Assembly: GCA_016844935.1 (NCBI GenBank)
Contig: JAERTK010000158.1
Location: 1-34,085, forward strand
Direction of reading: 5' to 3'
DNA: 34,085 nt
DNA from: Desulfobacteraceae bacterium
GTDB taxonomy: Bacteria > Desulfobacterota > DSM-4660 > Desulfatiglandales > Desulfatiglandaceae
The notes beneath the pieces were generated by a model. It saw only the letters and a list, made by a program, of their open reading frames with translations, made no database searches and was not told the origin of the DNA. Below are positions 22,792 to 31,351 of the stretch, one piece after another. Each line of letters starts with the position of its first letter. The first letter of the stretch is position 1. The position numbers and the translations under genes are program-made.

Positions 22792-24326
22792 ATTTCGGAA
22801 GCGCCTGGCGCAGCCCTGTCAAAGGCATTACGGACACACTCTTCCATTTGGGCAACTTCTTTACCTGTGAGCTGTTTAAATTTGGCCTTGCGTTTGTTCT
22901 TTGACAGGCTACCGTTATTTTCAATGCACAGGCGAATAAAAAGATCTATGAGTTGATCCGGCATGTCTACTATGTCTCTGATGGTAAGCTTGGCCTTGTC
23001 GTAATCGAGAATGAAAACCAGTTCCGACACCAGCTCTTTCTCAATGGTATCCCGAATAAACCCGAAGAGCCGCTCAGCAATGGCGGTCATGTCGATATAT
23101 TTGTAATGTACCCCCGTTTCATTCTTGACCTTCATCCTGCCATCACTGTCCAGTTCGAAATCTAATAGTGGTAACAAAGGCTCTGAGAATAATTCGAGGG
23201 TTTCATCGTATTCCTTAATTTTGCGGAGCATGGTAGCTGAGATGGGAAAGATGAGACCCTGTGGGGTGAACTGCCTTTTTGCCAGGATGTTATGCACCAG
23301 AAAACGATGAATGCGCCCGTTACCGTCATCAAACGGATGCATAAAGACAAATCCAAATGAGATTGCCGCGGCAGTCACAACAGGGTGAACTTCTGAAGAC
23401 ATCATCCGCTTATACGCATAGAACATACCTTCCATGAGTTCCGGGATATCTTCTGGTTTGGGTGCCACAAAATCAACCAGTTCATTACCAAAGCTCACTG
23501 TTTGTCCGACATAATTCTGTTCAGTACGAAAATCGTTGTTGGCAAAACGTTCATCAACTGTTGCCTGCTGAAGTTCCACCAACGATGGTTTATTGAAAAA
23601 CTCTCGATCATCTGCCATCCTGAGCAACTCACCAAATCTTGCTGCTCGTTTCCGGTCTGGAGTTGCCCGCTCAATCTCGAATGAAGACGTTGTTTCCCGG
23701 GTGAAGAGATAAGAAACAGCTCGCCGCAGGACTTCTTCGGGATAATTCCCAACTACTTCCATGCCTTTTTTGTCTAACTGAAGGTCAATGTAATTCTTCA
23801 AATTGTCGGTGTATCGAACCATTGGGCAAAAACGCCGATCACCTAAAAGATTATCCGTAACCTTTTGCCGTCGGTGTGGGATACCATTGGCGGTGAAATA
23901 CTTGGACTGATCAAGCAGATCAACGTAATTGGTCACTTTAGTGGAATCCAAGTCGAGTTCTTTTCCCATAAGATACTCGTATAAGAACCAGATTTTTCGT
24001 GCATACTTCCCAGTCGGGGTCTCCTTGATAAAACGTTCTAACGCCTTACGGTCAGCCACAGAGAAAAGGGCATTGAGGATCTCCAGATTTATCCCTTCAA
24101 ATTTTAGGGCAAATGTCAAATGATCCTCCAGATTATCACCGGGATCATATCTTTTCGTGTAGATCTCAGTCCTTTGGTAGCCCTCTATGACCGTCTTGCG
24201 TCTCCCTTTTTCAGCTATGAATGACTTAACATAATGCGGGATGACGTCGAGAAAATAACGCCGAACTAATTCACCGTAACCTACTGGTTTAAGCCTTTCA
24301 GTTGGGTTGATTCCTATATTTTTCAC
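22788..24326 (-). CDS. Fic-family AMP-transferase-like protein (512 aa)
   Basis: Starts at GTG 24326. The Fic active-site motif is intact: HPFDDGNGRIHR at 330-341, with catalytic His330 and the phosphate-binding Asp/Gly/Asn/Gly/Arg. An upstream TSSFEIER (Ser215, Glu219, Arg220) aligns with the [ST]xxxE[GN] autoinhibitory helix, except that Arg replaces Gly/Asn. Fic enzymes transfer AMP (or other NMPs) to target proteins; many are toxins, others regulators. The gene is visibly more AT-rich in codon choice than its neighbours, has no antitoxin partner (FicA) nearby, and is flanked by palindromic repeats, so transfer is plausible. Its last codons lie at the edge of a repeat. Confidence 0.9.
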   Translation of the reverse strand: MKNIGINPTERLKPVGYGELVRRYFLDVIPHYVKSFIAEKGRRKTVIEGYQRTEIYTKRYDPGDNLEDHLTFALKFEGINLEILNALFSVADRKALERFIKETPTGKYARKIWFLYEYLMGKELDLDSTKVTNYVDLLDQSKYFTANGIPHRRQKVTDNLLGDRRFCPMVRYTDNLKNYIDLQLDKKGMEVVGNYPEEVLRRAVSYLFTRETTSSFEIERATPDRKRAARFGELLRMADDREFFNKPSLVELQQATVDERFANNDFRTEQNYVGQTVSFGNELVDFVAPKPEDIPELMEGMFYAYKRMMSSEVHPVVTAAAISFGFVFMHPFDDGNGRIHRFLVHNILAKRQFTPQGLIFPISATMLRKIKEYDETLELFSEPLLPLLDFELDSDGRMKVKNETGVHYKYIDMTAIAERLFGFIRDTIEKELVSELVFILDYDKAKLTIRDIVDMPDQLIDLFIRLCIENNGSLSKNKRKAKFKQLTGKEVAQMEECVRNAFDRAAPGASEI

Positions 24327-24382
24327 AGGTTCACCGTTGCGGAATATTTTTTTCTGTAGAAAAAAGCATTTGATTCGCCCTT

Positions 24383-24410
24383 ATTGTAGCAAAAGATGTT
24401 TTATTTGCAA
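24383..24410 (-). promoter_or_regulatory. Promoter for fic
   Basis: On the minus strand, TTGCAA (24410-24405), 16-nt spacer, TACAAT (24388-24383): 4/6 and 5/6 matches. Transcription would begin about 50 nt before the GTG start. The 275-bp gap to the lipoprotein gene (24327-24601) otherwise holds the inverted repeat at 24525-24581. Confidence 0.45.
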
Positions 24411-24524
24411 GAATTTTTAACCAATACCGTCTTCGTGTATAAAATCGTTGCAAAATCCGTTTTATGGTGAAAATATGCTTTTATCTGGTGGGGTATGTTT
24501 ATAAACGCATTTGGTTGAATACGT

Positions 24525-24581
24525 ATTCCGGGGGACACCTTAATTCTTGAAGGTATTTTCAAAGATAAGGTGTCTCCGGAT
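24525..24581. repeat. Imperfect inverted repeat with GTGTCCCCGGA core
   Basis: Left arm CCGGGGGACACCTTA (24528-24542) and right arm TAAGGTGTCTCCGG (24566-24579) pair with nine perfect central bases and one bulge, around a 23-nt loop. It lies just downstream of the lipoprotein stop but lacks a following T-run, so it is more likely a repeat or transcript-end stabiliser than an intrinsic terminator. Its left arm is related to the core at 4015-4038. Confidence 0.55.
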
Positions 24582-24601
24582 TTCGGATTTACGAGGGCGG
24601 A

Positions 24602-25114
24602 TCAATCCTGTGCTATATCCACCGTAATTCGCTGCCTCAGTTGACGGTCTCCTTTGTAGATGATCAGATCCATGCTGTTTTTTCCTTCCGGAAGCGGCCC
24701 CGGGTAGAGTCCCCGTCCTTGTCCATCCAGAATTTCCTGTCGCATGGGGGCGAAGGCCACCAGTTTCAGGGGAAAAACTTCTTTAGTGAAAGTGCCGTTT
24801 GCCGGAATAATGGCCGGTGGGATCGATGTTTTGATGGTTGCGGGATCGATATCCGGAAACACAAAGGGGCCATAGGCTTTTCCATTTGCAAGATACCGTG
24901 TCTGGTTCCAGTCAATTTTTAGTTTCTGGTCTGTCTTATTGTCAATGAAAAGCCGAAATGATACGAAGTGTTCTTTATCCCGTTTGAGGGGTGTTAGTCG
25001 AGCGCTGAAATCACTATTTTGCACCTGTTGTGTCGTGGGCTTGCTAATCCACGTTTTTGCAGGCACACAGGCAGCCAGAAACAACAGCATGCAAACTATA
25101 CTTCCAATTCTCAT
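24602..25114 (-). CDS. Putative lipoprotein (170 aa)
   Basis: ATG at 25114 is chosen because GGGAGG lies 8 nt upstream; an ATG at 25141 in the same frame would place nine residues before the signal peptide. The N-terminus MRIGSIVCMLLFLAACVPAK has a signal peptide with lipobox LAAC, so the mature protein begins at the lipidated Cys. The remainder is a beta-rich domain (SARLTPLKRDKEHFVSFRLF; later FPLKLVAFAP) that recalls small immunoglobulin-like envelope lipoproteins; I do not recognise a named family. It lies downstream of the AsmA-like gene, separated by 170 bp that contain a large inverted repeat. Confidence 0.8.
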   Translation of the reverse strand: MRIGSIVCMLLFLAACVPAKTWISKPTTQQVQNSDFSARLTPLKRDKEHFVSFRLFIDNKTDQKLKIDWNQTRYLANGKAYGPFVFPDIDPATIKTSIPPAIIPANGTFTKEVFPLKLVAFAPMRQEILDGQGRGLYPGPLPEGKNSMDLIIYKGDRQLRQRITVDIAQD

Positions 25115-25170
25115 TATCTTGTCCTCCCGAGCCAATTTCAAAACGCCCCCTTTTGCCCGATCTCTGCGTC

Positions 25171-25229
25171 AGTGGAAAATTTTAATCCTCGAAATATTGA
25201 AAATATTCCTGTGGTTAAAATTTTCCACT
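25171..25229. repeat. Large inverted repeat with 15-bp arms
   Basis: AGTGGAAAATTTTAA (25171-25185) is the exact reverse complement of TTAAAATTTTCCACT (25215-25229). The 29-nt loop itself contains the smaller AT-rich inverted pair AAATATT / AATATTT-like. The flanks are not coding. It has the look of a dispersed extragenic repeat or miniature element rather than a terminator, since no T-tract follows on either side. Confidence 0.7.
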
Positions 25230-25284
25230 TTCTTGATCTCGAACAAAATTGAACATTTTGAAACTGGCTCTCCCGAAAAAGTAT

Positions 25285-28200
25285 TTACCAGAATATTGAT
25301 TCATCTTCTTTGTCTTTGGCCCTTTTTTCTTCTCCCGCCAGTGGTTCAATAAGTTTGACCGGTGTTTCAAGGGTCCTTTTCATGATTCCCCATATGCCAG
25401 ACCCGATTTCAGACAGGGGAAGGATGCGAACTTTTGGTTTTTCCAAGGGCCCTTCGATTCTGACGGGAACGGAAATCAGCGTTCCGCCGAGAATGTACCC
25501 CGCCACCGGAATAAACCTGATCAAGCGATCCGTCAAGGTAAAAGGGGAGGCGAGCATGTCGATGTTCAGCCGGCCATTCAATAGATCCATTTCCCCTTTA
25601 AACACAAGGTCCATGGCGGGGCTGTTCAAGACACCGTCATGGATGTGAAGTTTTCCATCCTTGAAGTTCCCCTTAATCCGAACCAAATCATAATGGAACC
25701 CTTCTTTTTCAAAGGCGGGAAGCTTGCCTTGAAAGATATCCGTGACGCTTAAAACCGATATGATCCCTGCCAGCGCCGGGTCCTGTTTGACATGCCCATC
25801 CACAGTGGAGAATAAAATAGGCCCTTCCAGGTTATGGAAAAGATTGCCCCAGTTGCCTTTGCCTTGGATTTTTCCGTCCAGGTCAAACGTACCGTCAGCG
25901 ATGACCCGTTTCTTTGTGAGACAGGTGATACACCGGTTTAAATCACTTTTCTCTGCCTTCAAACGAAACGAAATCTCAATGCCATCCCGTTTCACCCTTA
26001 AAGAGCCCGGCGAAGAGATGCCGCAAAGCCGAGCGTTTTCCACGGCAACCCGGACGCCATCCGGGTCCACGGTGATTTCCCCTTGGAAAGGCTGCCAGGT
26101 GTACCCGCCGATTTTCAAACTGTCCCACATTAAATGGGCCGTACCCCGAACGGGGAGATGCCAGGGGTCTTCATCTTTCTTGTTTACGGCGGTGTCATCT
26201 GATTTTTTCAGGAATGCGATGATTTTGTCAAGATCAACATTTCTTGTGGAAATGTTCATATCAAACCTGGGGTCCTGCATGGAAAGATCCGCATCGCCGC
26301 TCATGACGAGTCTGTTTTGATCCAGAACCATCCGAACCGAATCCACGCGGAGCATCTGACCTTCGGTTTTAAGGGAAAATCCCTCAATATTTCCGGGCAT
26401 CGCTATCCCGTAAAGAGGGATGTCCTCCCCTTTTAAAAACCCTTCAGCGGATGTGGAAAATGATTGTTTGGGCAATATCCGGGCGGATAAATCCCCTTTA
26501 ATCCACCCGTTCAGAAACCGGTTTTTTAAAAACAATCCGTCCAGGGTCGATTTCTGGAATTTTCCCGAAAAATGAAGGTCCACCAGTTCTTCGTGGGCCA
26601 ACATGGAAAACGAAGCTTTTGTGGCATGGTCTTCCACCACGAGCTTTCGAATATTCAATTTTGCCAGGCTCTGGGACACATCCATGGAAACGTTCGGTCC
26701 ATGGGGAAAAAGTACGTCGCTTTTTAAGGACACACCTCCGCTCTTTACCCAGCGGAAACGACCCGACTGGATCGTCAAAGGCGTTCGCAGAAAAAAATCT
26801 TCAGGTACCTCCAGGGTTTCATTGAGATATTGCATCCCTTGGGGCCCCAGGGTTCCCGACAGGGTGGTTTCAAGACCTTCGGGGCTGTTTGGAGAACCTT
26901 CCAATTTCCCGGTCATGCCAAAGGCTGAATCCAGAATGCGGATCTGAGCATCGCTGAAACGAAGTCCTTTTGTGTCCGCCTTTACCCGAGCCTTTGAAGC
27001 GGTTACAGGACCCGGAAAAAATGACGAATTCAGGGTAAGATCCCGCACCTGGATATCCGTCTGATATTGCCAGGCAGCCGGGCTTTTCAAAGGACCTTTC
27101 AGGGCAAGGGAATTAACGGACACCAGCCCCTTTATCGCGTCTAATTTTTCTAACCACTGATTCTCACCCTTGGCGGTGGTAAACAGCGGGTATATCTGCT
27201 CCAGGACAACTGTACCTTTTGCCGAACCGATGTCCATCAGGGGTTCATTCTGCCAGTCAAAAAGGCCTGATTCCAGGAAAAATTTCGATTGCCCGAAGGT
27301 GCCTTTCAGATGGCGAAACCGAACGTGCGTTCCACTGTAACGGACCTTTCCTTTTTTCACGATCACGGGATATGGAAGTGACCCGTACGCGGCCTTCAGG
27401 CGGCAGGAGGCGCAATCCACATCCACCAGAAGGCCTTTCTTTTTTTCGTTCAGAAGCAGTCTCGCCGTGGCTTGTCCCTCTATGGAACGGACGCGGCGAA
27501 GATCTTCGGCAAAAGCGCCTTCCGTAATCAGCCTTTTCAAAATGGGGTGAACCTCGGCCAGATCCGCATCCACCTGGATGTCCAGGCGGAAAGGGGTGGC
27601 GCCCTTTGCCAGCGCCACCGTCAGTATTCCTTCTTTGCCTTCAATATGGCCGAGCGTTGCCCGCAGCCTTTGCCCGCTGAGGATCCCACGTGAAATCAGG
27701 GCTGTGCCGTCCACGTCCGCCAGGAGGAACCCCAGGTCTGCGAGGGAAACCTTCCCCCCGCGCATTTGGCCTGTGATGGTGTAGCCATCCAGACGTCCCA
27801 GATCCGCCAGAGATTTTCCCGAGGCGCTGACCGATATGGATGGGACATTCCCGTCTATGATGACCTCAAAAATATTCTCAACAACCGAAATATCGCCCGC
27901 CAGATCCAGCGCCCGGGAACGAAGCCCGGACACATCAACGTCTTTTCCTTCCAGATGAATGCTCGCTAAAGGGACATCCTCATCCATTTTGAACACCCCG
28001 GACACGCTCATGGAGGGCTCGTCAAGGGTCATGTCAGATAAAGAGACAACCAGTGAACCTTTTCCAGACCGGATACCACCCGCCATGTGAACGCCTTTTA
28101 ACGTAATTGTTTTTGGGCCGCGTGACAGCTTCAGCGAAGGGGCGGAGAGATTTATATGGGCTTTCAGGCTTTCTAAACCCATCCCTTCAAAGTTTATTTG

Positions 28201-28950
28201 AAGGTCTGTCACGCCATCTTCGAGCCGGATGGGCCCGGGGTGCAGCGGATTGTTCGGTAATTGGCCTGGTTTGAACCCTGTAAGGGTCAAAGCCCCTTTT
28301 GTTTTGGAGGAAGCCAGTTCTAACTGGCCCTTCAGATCCATGTGCTGAAAAAAACTGGAGGCGCATGTGAGTTCGAGGGTTAGAATGCCGCCCGTGTGTC
28401 TGGCCGAAAGGTCCATGTCACTGAACTGTACGGCCGGGTTTTCCCGGGTGGCAAGATTCAATCGGCCGTTTTCCACCTGGATCACCAGACCATCGGTTTT
28501 GTTCATCCATTTGCTGAATTCAGAGGGGATTTCCAATCCCCCGGCAGAACTGGGGAATGTGGCTGTGACGGGTTTCCCCTTTTTGTTTGATGCAAGGTCG
28601 ATGTCCGTACGGGGAGAGGTGAGCAGGATTCGGGCCGGAAGAAACGCACCTGTCAATAGCGGCAGGAGCCTGGGATAAACCGTCAGGGCTTCAAAGGCCA
28701 GGCTTTCCCGGCCGGGAAAAGAGAGCTTGCCGCCGCGGATGACTGCATGGGGCCGGGGAAGAAAGTGAAGGTCCAGTTTCCGGAATGTGCCTTGCCCCCC
28801 CGTTTCCTGGTGAAAACGGGCCTCAATCCGCCTGTGGATGCTGTCAAGATTTATGAACAAAGGCGCAGTCAGGAGCAACAGACCCAGCAGGAGGAGAACG
28901 CCACCCGCAACGCCCGCGATCCAATAAAAAACGTTTCTGCTACGCATCAT
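25285..28950 (-). CDS. AsmA/YhdP-like giant envelope protein (1221 aa)
   Basis: One N-terminal membrane anchor (about 8-32: FYWIAGVAGGVLLLLGLLLL) followed by about 1180 residues of beta-strand-rich, repeat-like sequence. This is the architecture of AsmA-superfamily bridge proteins (AsmA, TamB, YhdP) that span the periplasm and move phospholipids to the outer membrane. The C-terminal segment LNIDMLASPFTLTDRLIRFI...GYILGGTLISVPVRIEGPLEKPKV is typical of the AsmA-like C-terminal domain. AGGAAAG stands 12 nt before the start. It follows dsrP by 59 nt on the same strand, so it may be read through from the dsr operon, although its function is envelope maintenance. Exact subfamily unsure. Confidence 0.85.
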   Translation of the reverse strand: MMRSRNVFYWIAGVAGGVLLLLGLLLLTAPLFINLDSIHRRIEARFHQETGGQGTFRKLDLHFLPRPHAVIRGGKLSFPGRESLAFEALTVYPRLLPLLTGAFLPARILLTSPRTDIDLASNKKGKPVTATFPSSAGGLEIPSEFSKWMNKTDGLVIQVENGRLNLATRENPAVQFSDMDLSARHTGGILTLELTCASSFFQHMDLKGQLELASSKTKGALTLTGFKPGQLPNNPLHPGPIRLEDGVTDLQINFEGMGLESLKAHINLSAPSLKLSRGPKTITLKGVHMAGGIRSGKGSLVVSLSDMTLDEPSMSVSGVFKMDEDVPLASIHLEGKDVDVSGLRSRALDLAGDISVVENIFEVIIDGNVPSISVSASGKSLADLGRLDGYTITGQMRGGKVSLADLGFLLADVDGTALISRGILSGQRLRATLGHIEGKEGILTVALAKGATPFRLDIQVDADLAEVHPILKRLITEGAFAEDLRRVRSIEGQATARLLLNEKKKGLLVDVDCASCRLKAAYGSLPYPVIVKKGKVRYSGTHVRFRHLKGTFGQSKFFLESGLFDWQNEPLMDIGSAKGTVVLEQIYPLFTTAKGENQWLEKLDAIKGLVSVNSLALKGPLKSPAAWQYQTDIQVRDLTLNSSFFPGPVTASKARVKADTKGLRFSDAQIRILDSAFGMTGKLEGSPNSPEGLETTLSGTLGPQGMQYLNETLEVPEDFFLRTPLTIQSGRFRWVKSGGVSLKSDVLFPHGPNVSMDVSQSLAKLNIRKLVVEDHATKASFSMLAHEELVDLHFSGKFQKSTLDGLFLKNRFLNGWIKGDLSARILPKQSFSTSAEGFLKGEDIPLYGIAMPGNIEGFSLKTEGQMLRVDSVRMVLDQNRLVMSGDADLSMQDPRFDMNISTRNVDLDKIIAFLKKSDDTAVNKKDEDPWHLPVRGTAHLMWDSLKIGGYTWQPFQGEITVDPDGVRVAVENARLCGISSPGSLRVKRDGIEISFRLKAEKSDLNRCITCLTKKRVIADGTFDLDGKIQGKGNWGNLFHNLEGPILFSTVDGHVKQDPALAGIISVLSVTDIFQGKLPAFEKEGFHYDLVRIKGNFKDGKLHIHDGVLNSPAMDLVFKGEMDLLNGRLNIDMLASPFTLTDRLIRFIPVAGYILGGTLISVPVRIEGPLEKPKVRILPLSEIGSGIWGIMKRTLETPVKLIEPLAGEEKRAKDKEDESIFW

Positions 28951-28996
28951 GAAGTTGAAACTTTCCTGACCTGGATAGTATTTTGAAAAATCCCAT
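28940..28996 (-). CDS. Possible 18-residue leader peptide between dsrP and the AsmA-like gene
   Basis: ATG at 28996 has TAGGAG 7 nt upstream, a better ribosome binding site than that of the large downstream gene. The frame encodes MGFFKILSRSGKFQLHDA and stops at 28940, overlapping the AsmA-like start by 11 nt. It could couple translation of the large gene to the dsrP transcript, or be chance. No homology can be judged at this length. Confidence 0.25.
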   Translation of the reverse strand: MGFFKILSRSGKFQLHDA

Positions 28997-29009
28997 TTTT
29001 TGGCTCCTA

Positions 29010-30176
29010 TCAGGAGGGGGAAAGATGCCCCTCGCCCCTGACGGCAATGATCACTTTGTAAAGTGCCGTCACCAGGAGTATGCCAAGGCAGTAAATTCCA
29101 AAGGAGACGGTCAGTTCAACCCAGGATGGCGGGTATTCCATGATCCGGCCGAAGACATTGGGGATAAAAGCAGCGGGCACCAGTAGAAACCCCTTGTCGA
29201 TCCAGAGACCCACCAGCGCGACCACGCACGCTTCAGAGAGTCGGACATGATTGTTCCTGGTACCGGGAAAAGCCAGAAGGGCGATGGCGCCCAAAATGGC
29301 CAGATTCATCACCCAGAACCATGGCACAAAGGCCGTATTCCCGTCAATCCCGAAAAAAAGATACCGAAAGGTTTCACTGTAGGCTGGCACATGACTGTAA
29401 AATGCCGTGAAATATTCCACGGCCAGAAGAAACGCGTTAATAATCAGGGTGTAAAACATAATGGTCACAAGCTTTTGGATGGCCTTCTCCCCCGCATCAA
29501 ACCGGGCGAGAGGCCTGAGTACCAATGAAAGAAGGATCAGAATGGCGCATCCCGCGGCAAAGGCAGTGGTCAGGAAACGGGGTGCCATGATGGCCGTCAT
29601 CCAGAAACCGCGACCGGGGGTGCCGGCATAAATGAATGCGGTGACCGTATGCATGACCACCGCCCAGGGAAAGGAGACATAGATGAGGAATTTGACCCAA
29701 GGGGGAAGGGACGTGTGCCGTTTCTCGACCCCCACAGCAGTCCAGCCGATCACCAGGTTAATCAACATGAATCCCGGCAGGAATATGGTATCGTAAAACA
29801 GCATGGACCCGGGCGTTGGGTTCAGGGGAACATTCAGGATGCGCATGGGCATGCCCACATCGGAAAAGATGAAGAGCAGGCTCATGACAAGTGTTCCCAC
29901 TGTTAAAAACTGGGCCAGGGCCGTAATGGGCGCAAAGGCCTTAAAATCATGAAGGTACAGGGGCAGTATCACCATGAGGACTGATGCTGCCACCCCCACC
30001 AGAAAGGTGAATTGGGAAATGTAAAACCCCCAGGAAACATTCCGGCTCATGCCGGTGAGCCACAGCCCTTCCTGCAGCTGATACAGGTAAGCGGAAAGAC
30101 CTAACCCCACCCCTGCAACAAGAAAAATAACCCATGTCCAGTAGCCTTTTCCGCCGTGTAGGGCTTTTTCAATCAT
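29010..30176 (-). CDS. dsrP: DsrP, NrfD-type integral membrane subunit (388 aa)
   Basis: Polytopic quinone-interacting subunit of the DsrMKJOP complex, about ten transmembrane helices, NrfD/PsrC family. Characteristic sequences include SRNVSWGFYISQFTFLVGVAAS near the N-terminus, AIMAPRFLTTAFAAG, and FVPWFWVMNLAI. Length is standard. The ATG has AGAGG 9 nt upstream and follows dsrO by 12 nt. Last gene of the dsr operon here. Confidence 0.95.
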   Translation of the reverse strand: MIEKALHGGKGYWTWVIFLVAGVGLGLSAYLYQLQEGLWLTGMSRNVSWGFYISQFTFLVGVAASVLMVILPLYLHDFKAFAPITALAQFLTVGTLVMSLLFIFSDVGMPMRILNVPLNPTPGSMLFYDTIFLPGFMLINLVIGWTAVGVEKRHTSLPPWVKFLIYVSFPWAVVMHTVTAFIYAGTPGRGFWMTAIMAPRFLTTAFAAGCAILILLSLVLRPLARFDAGEKAIQKLVTIMFYTLIINAFLLAVEYFTAFYSHVPAYSETFRYLFFGIDGNTAFVPWFWVMNLAILGAIALLAFPGTRNNHVRLSEACVVALVGLWIDKGFLLVPAAFIPNVFGRIMEYPPSWVELTVSFGIYCLGILLVTALYKVIIAVRGEGHLSPS

Positions 30177-30188
30177 GATGAGGGCCTC

Positions 30189-30959
30189 TTAGAAAATGTA
30201 AAATACCGAGGGTCTGGTACCCAGTTCGGGTTTCCGTCGTGCATGATGTTTTTCCGCCAGAATCCGGCGAATCTCTGACGACGGATCTCCCAGGTCTCCA
30301 AACACCAGGGCACCTTTTTTGCAGGTTTCAACGCATGCGGGCATTTGTCCCACTTCCAGTCGTTCCTGGCAGAAGTTGCATTTTTCCACCACCCCTTTCC
30401 GCCGGGTCGGGAACTCCGGATGAATCTTTTTGATATAGGGCCGGGGGTCTCGAAAATTGAAACTCCGGGACCCATAGGGGCATGCCGCCATGCAGAACCT
30501 GCACCCGATGCAGCGGTGGTAGTCGATCATGACGATGCCGTCCTTTTTCCGTTTGAATGTGGCCTGGGTGGGGCAGACCCTGACGCAGGGAGGATCGTCG
30601 CAATGGTTACACAACAGGAAAAATTTCCGGGTTTTGAGCCGATTGCTGATGAGTTCATGGGACCGTCCGGGAAAGGTGTTTTCATAGGGTTCTTGAAACA
30701 GCCACATGACCTGGTGTTCGACGGAGGGAATATAGGGGACATTGTGAATTTCGTGACAGACGCCGATACAGTCTTCCGTGCATCGGCCATCGCACTTGCT
30801 CATATCCACCAGCATGGCCCAGCGTTTGGCTTTGAGCTCGCGGGGGCCCGGAGACATGCGGCCCGGGAGCGAAAAGCCATGGCTCACGGTAGAATTGGCT
30901 GTCACGGCCAGGCACGATGCGGATACTGTTTTCAAGAATTTTCTTCGACTGATGGTCAT
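30189..30959 (-). CDS. dsrO: DsrO, periplasmic iron-sulfur subunit with Tat signal (256 aa)
   Basis: The start is ATG 30959, which overlaps the dsrJ stop (ATGA) and puts the twin-arginine motif SRRKFLK at residues 4-10; a longer frame from 31001 would bury that signal. Sixteen cysteines in four groups (CDGRCTEDCIGVC, CNHCDDPPCVRVC, CIGCRFCMAAC, and CNFC...ACVETC) can hold up to four [4Fe-4S] clusters, as in this family. DsrO passes electrons between DsrJ and DsrP on the periplasmic side. Confidence 0.96.
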   Translation of the reverse strand: MTISRRKFLKTVSASCLAVTANSTVSHGFSLPGRMSPGPRELKAKRWAMLVDMSKCDGRCTEDCIGVCHEIHNVPYIPSVEHQVMWLFQEPYENTFPGRSHELISNRLKTRKFFLLCNHCDDPPCVRVCPTQATFKRKKDGIVMIDYHRCIGCRFCMAACPYGSRSFNFRDPRPYIKKIHPEFPTRRKGVVEKCNFCQERLEVGQMPACVETCKKGALVFGDLGDPSSEIRRILAEKHHARRKPELGTRPSVFYIF

Positions 30960-31351
30960 GATGCGTCCCCTTCTTCGGAAACACCCGTCGCCACATGGCA
31001 TTTCCAGCAGGGGGGAGTCACATCATTGTACGCGTGACATCGGTCACAGAATTTTTCAGTGGATGTGTGGCATCCCAGGCAGGTCTTGTGAAGGTTCATC
31101 TCAAACGTTTTTCCGGAAGCAGCGGTGTAAATTAAGAGGTTGTCCCGCACCACCGAAATCCGCCAGGCATCCAGCAACCGCATGTGATTAGCCCGCATGA
31201 ACTCGGTTTTCTCCACACACGCTCTGGCTTTTTCCGGCATTTCCAGTTTGGGAAAAGGCTTATCCTCTCCCACCCAGTTCCAGTAAAAGGGAAAGGCCGC
31301 TATGGCGGCAAAAAGGATCATGCCTGTGATCACCCAGCCTTTGCCGTGCAT
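30956..31351 (-). CDS. dsrJ: DsrJ, triheme cytochrome c (131 aa)
   Basis: An uncleaved signal anchor (about 7-27) is followed by three heme-binding motifs: CLGCH (91-95), CDRCH (102-106) and CWKCH (115-119). Cys45 in RACVEKTEF is at the place where DsrJ proteins supply the unusual distal cysteine ligand to one heme. Periplasmic side of the complex. The start shares one base with the dsrK stop. Confidence 0.96.
   Translation of the reverse strand: MHGKGWVITGMILFAAIAAFPFYWNWVGEDKPFPKLEMPEKARACVEKTEFMRANHMRLLDAWRISVVRDNLLIYTAASGKTFEMNLHKTCLGCHTSTEKFCDRCHAYNDVTPPCWKCHVATGVSEEGDAS

Noticed and set aside
24525..24581. Intrinsic terminator for the lipoprotein gene
   Set aside because: The stem is imperfect, the loop is long (23 nt) and no T-run follows in the direction of transcription.
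28979..29000. Hairpin AAAAAT-GGG-ATTTTT after dsrP as terminator
   Set aside because: The stem is six A-T pairs only, too weak, and the mini-frame and downstream gene continue on the same strand.
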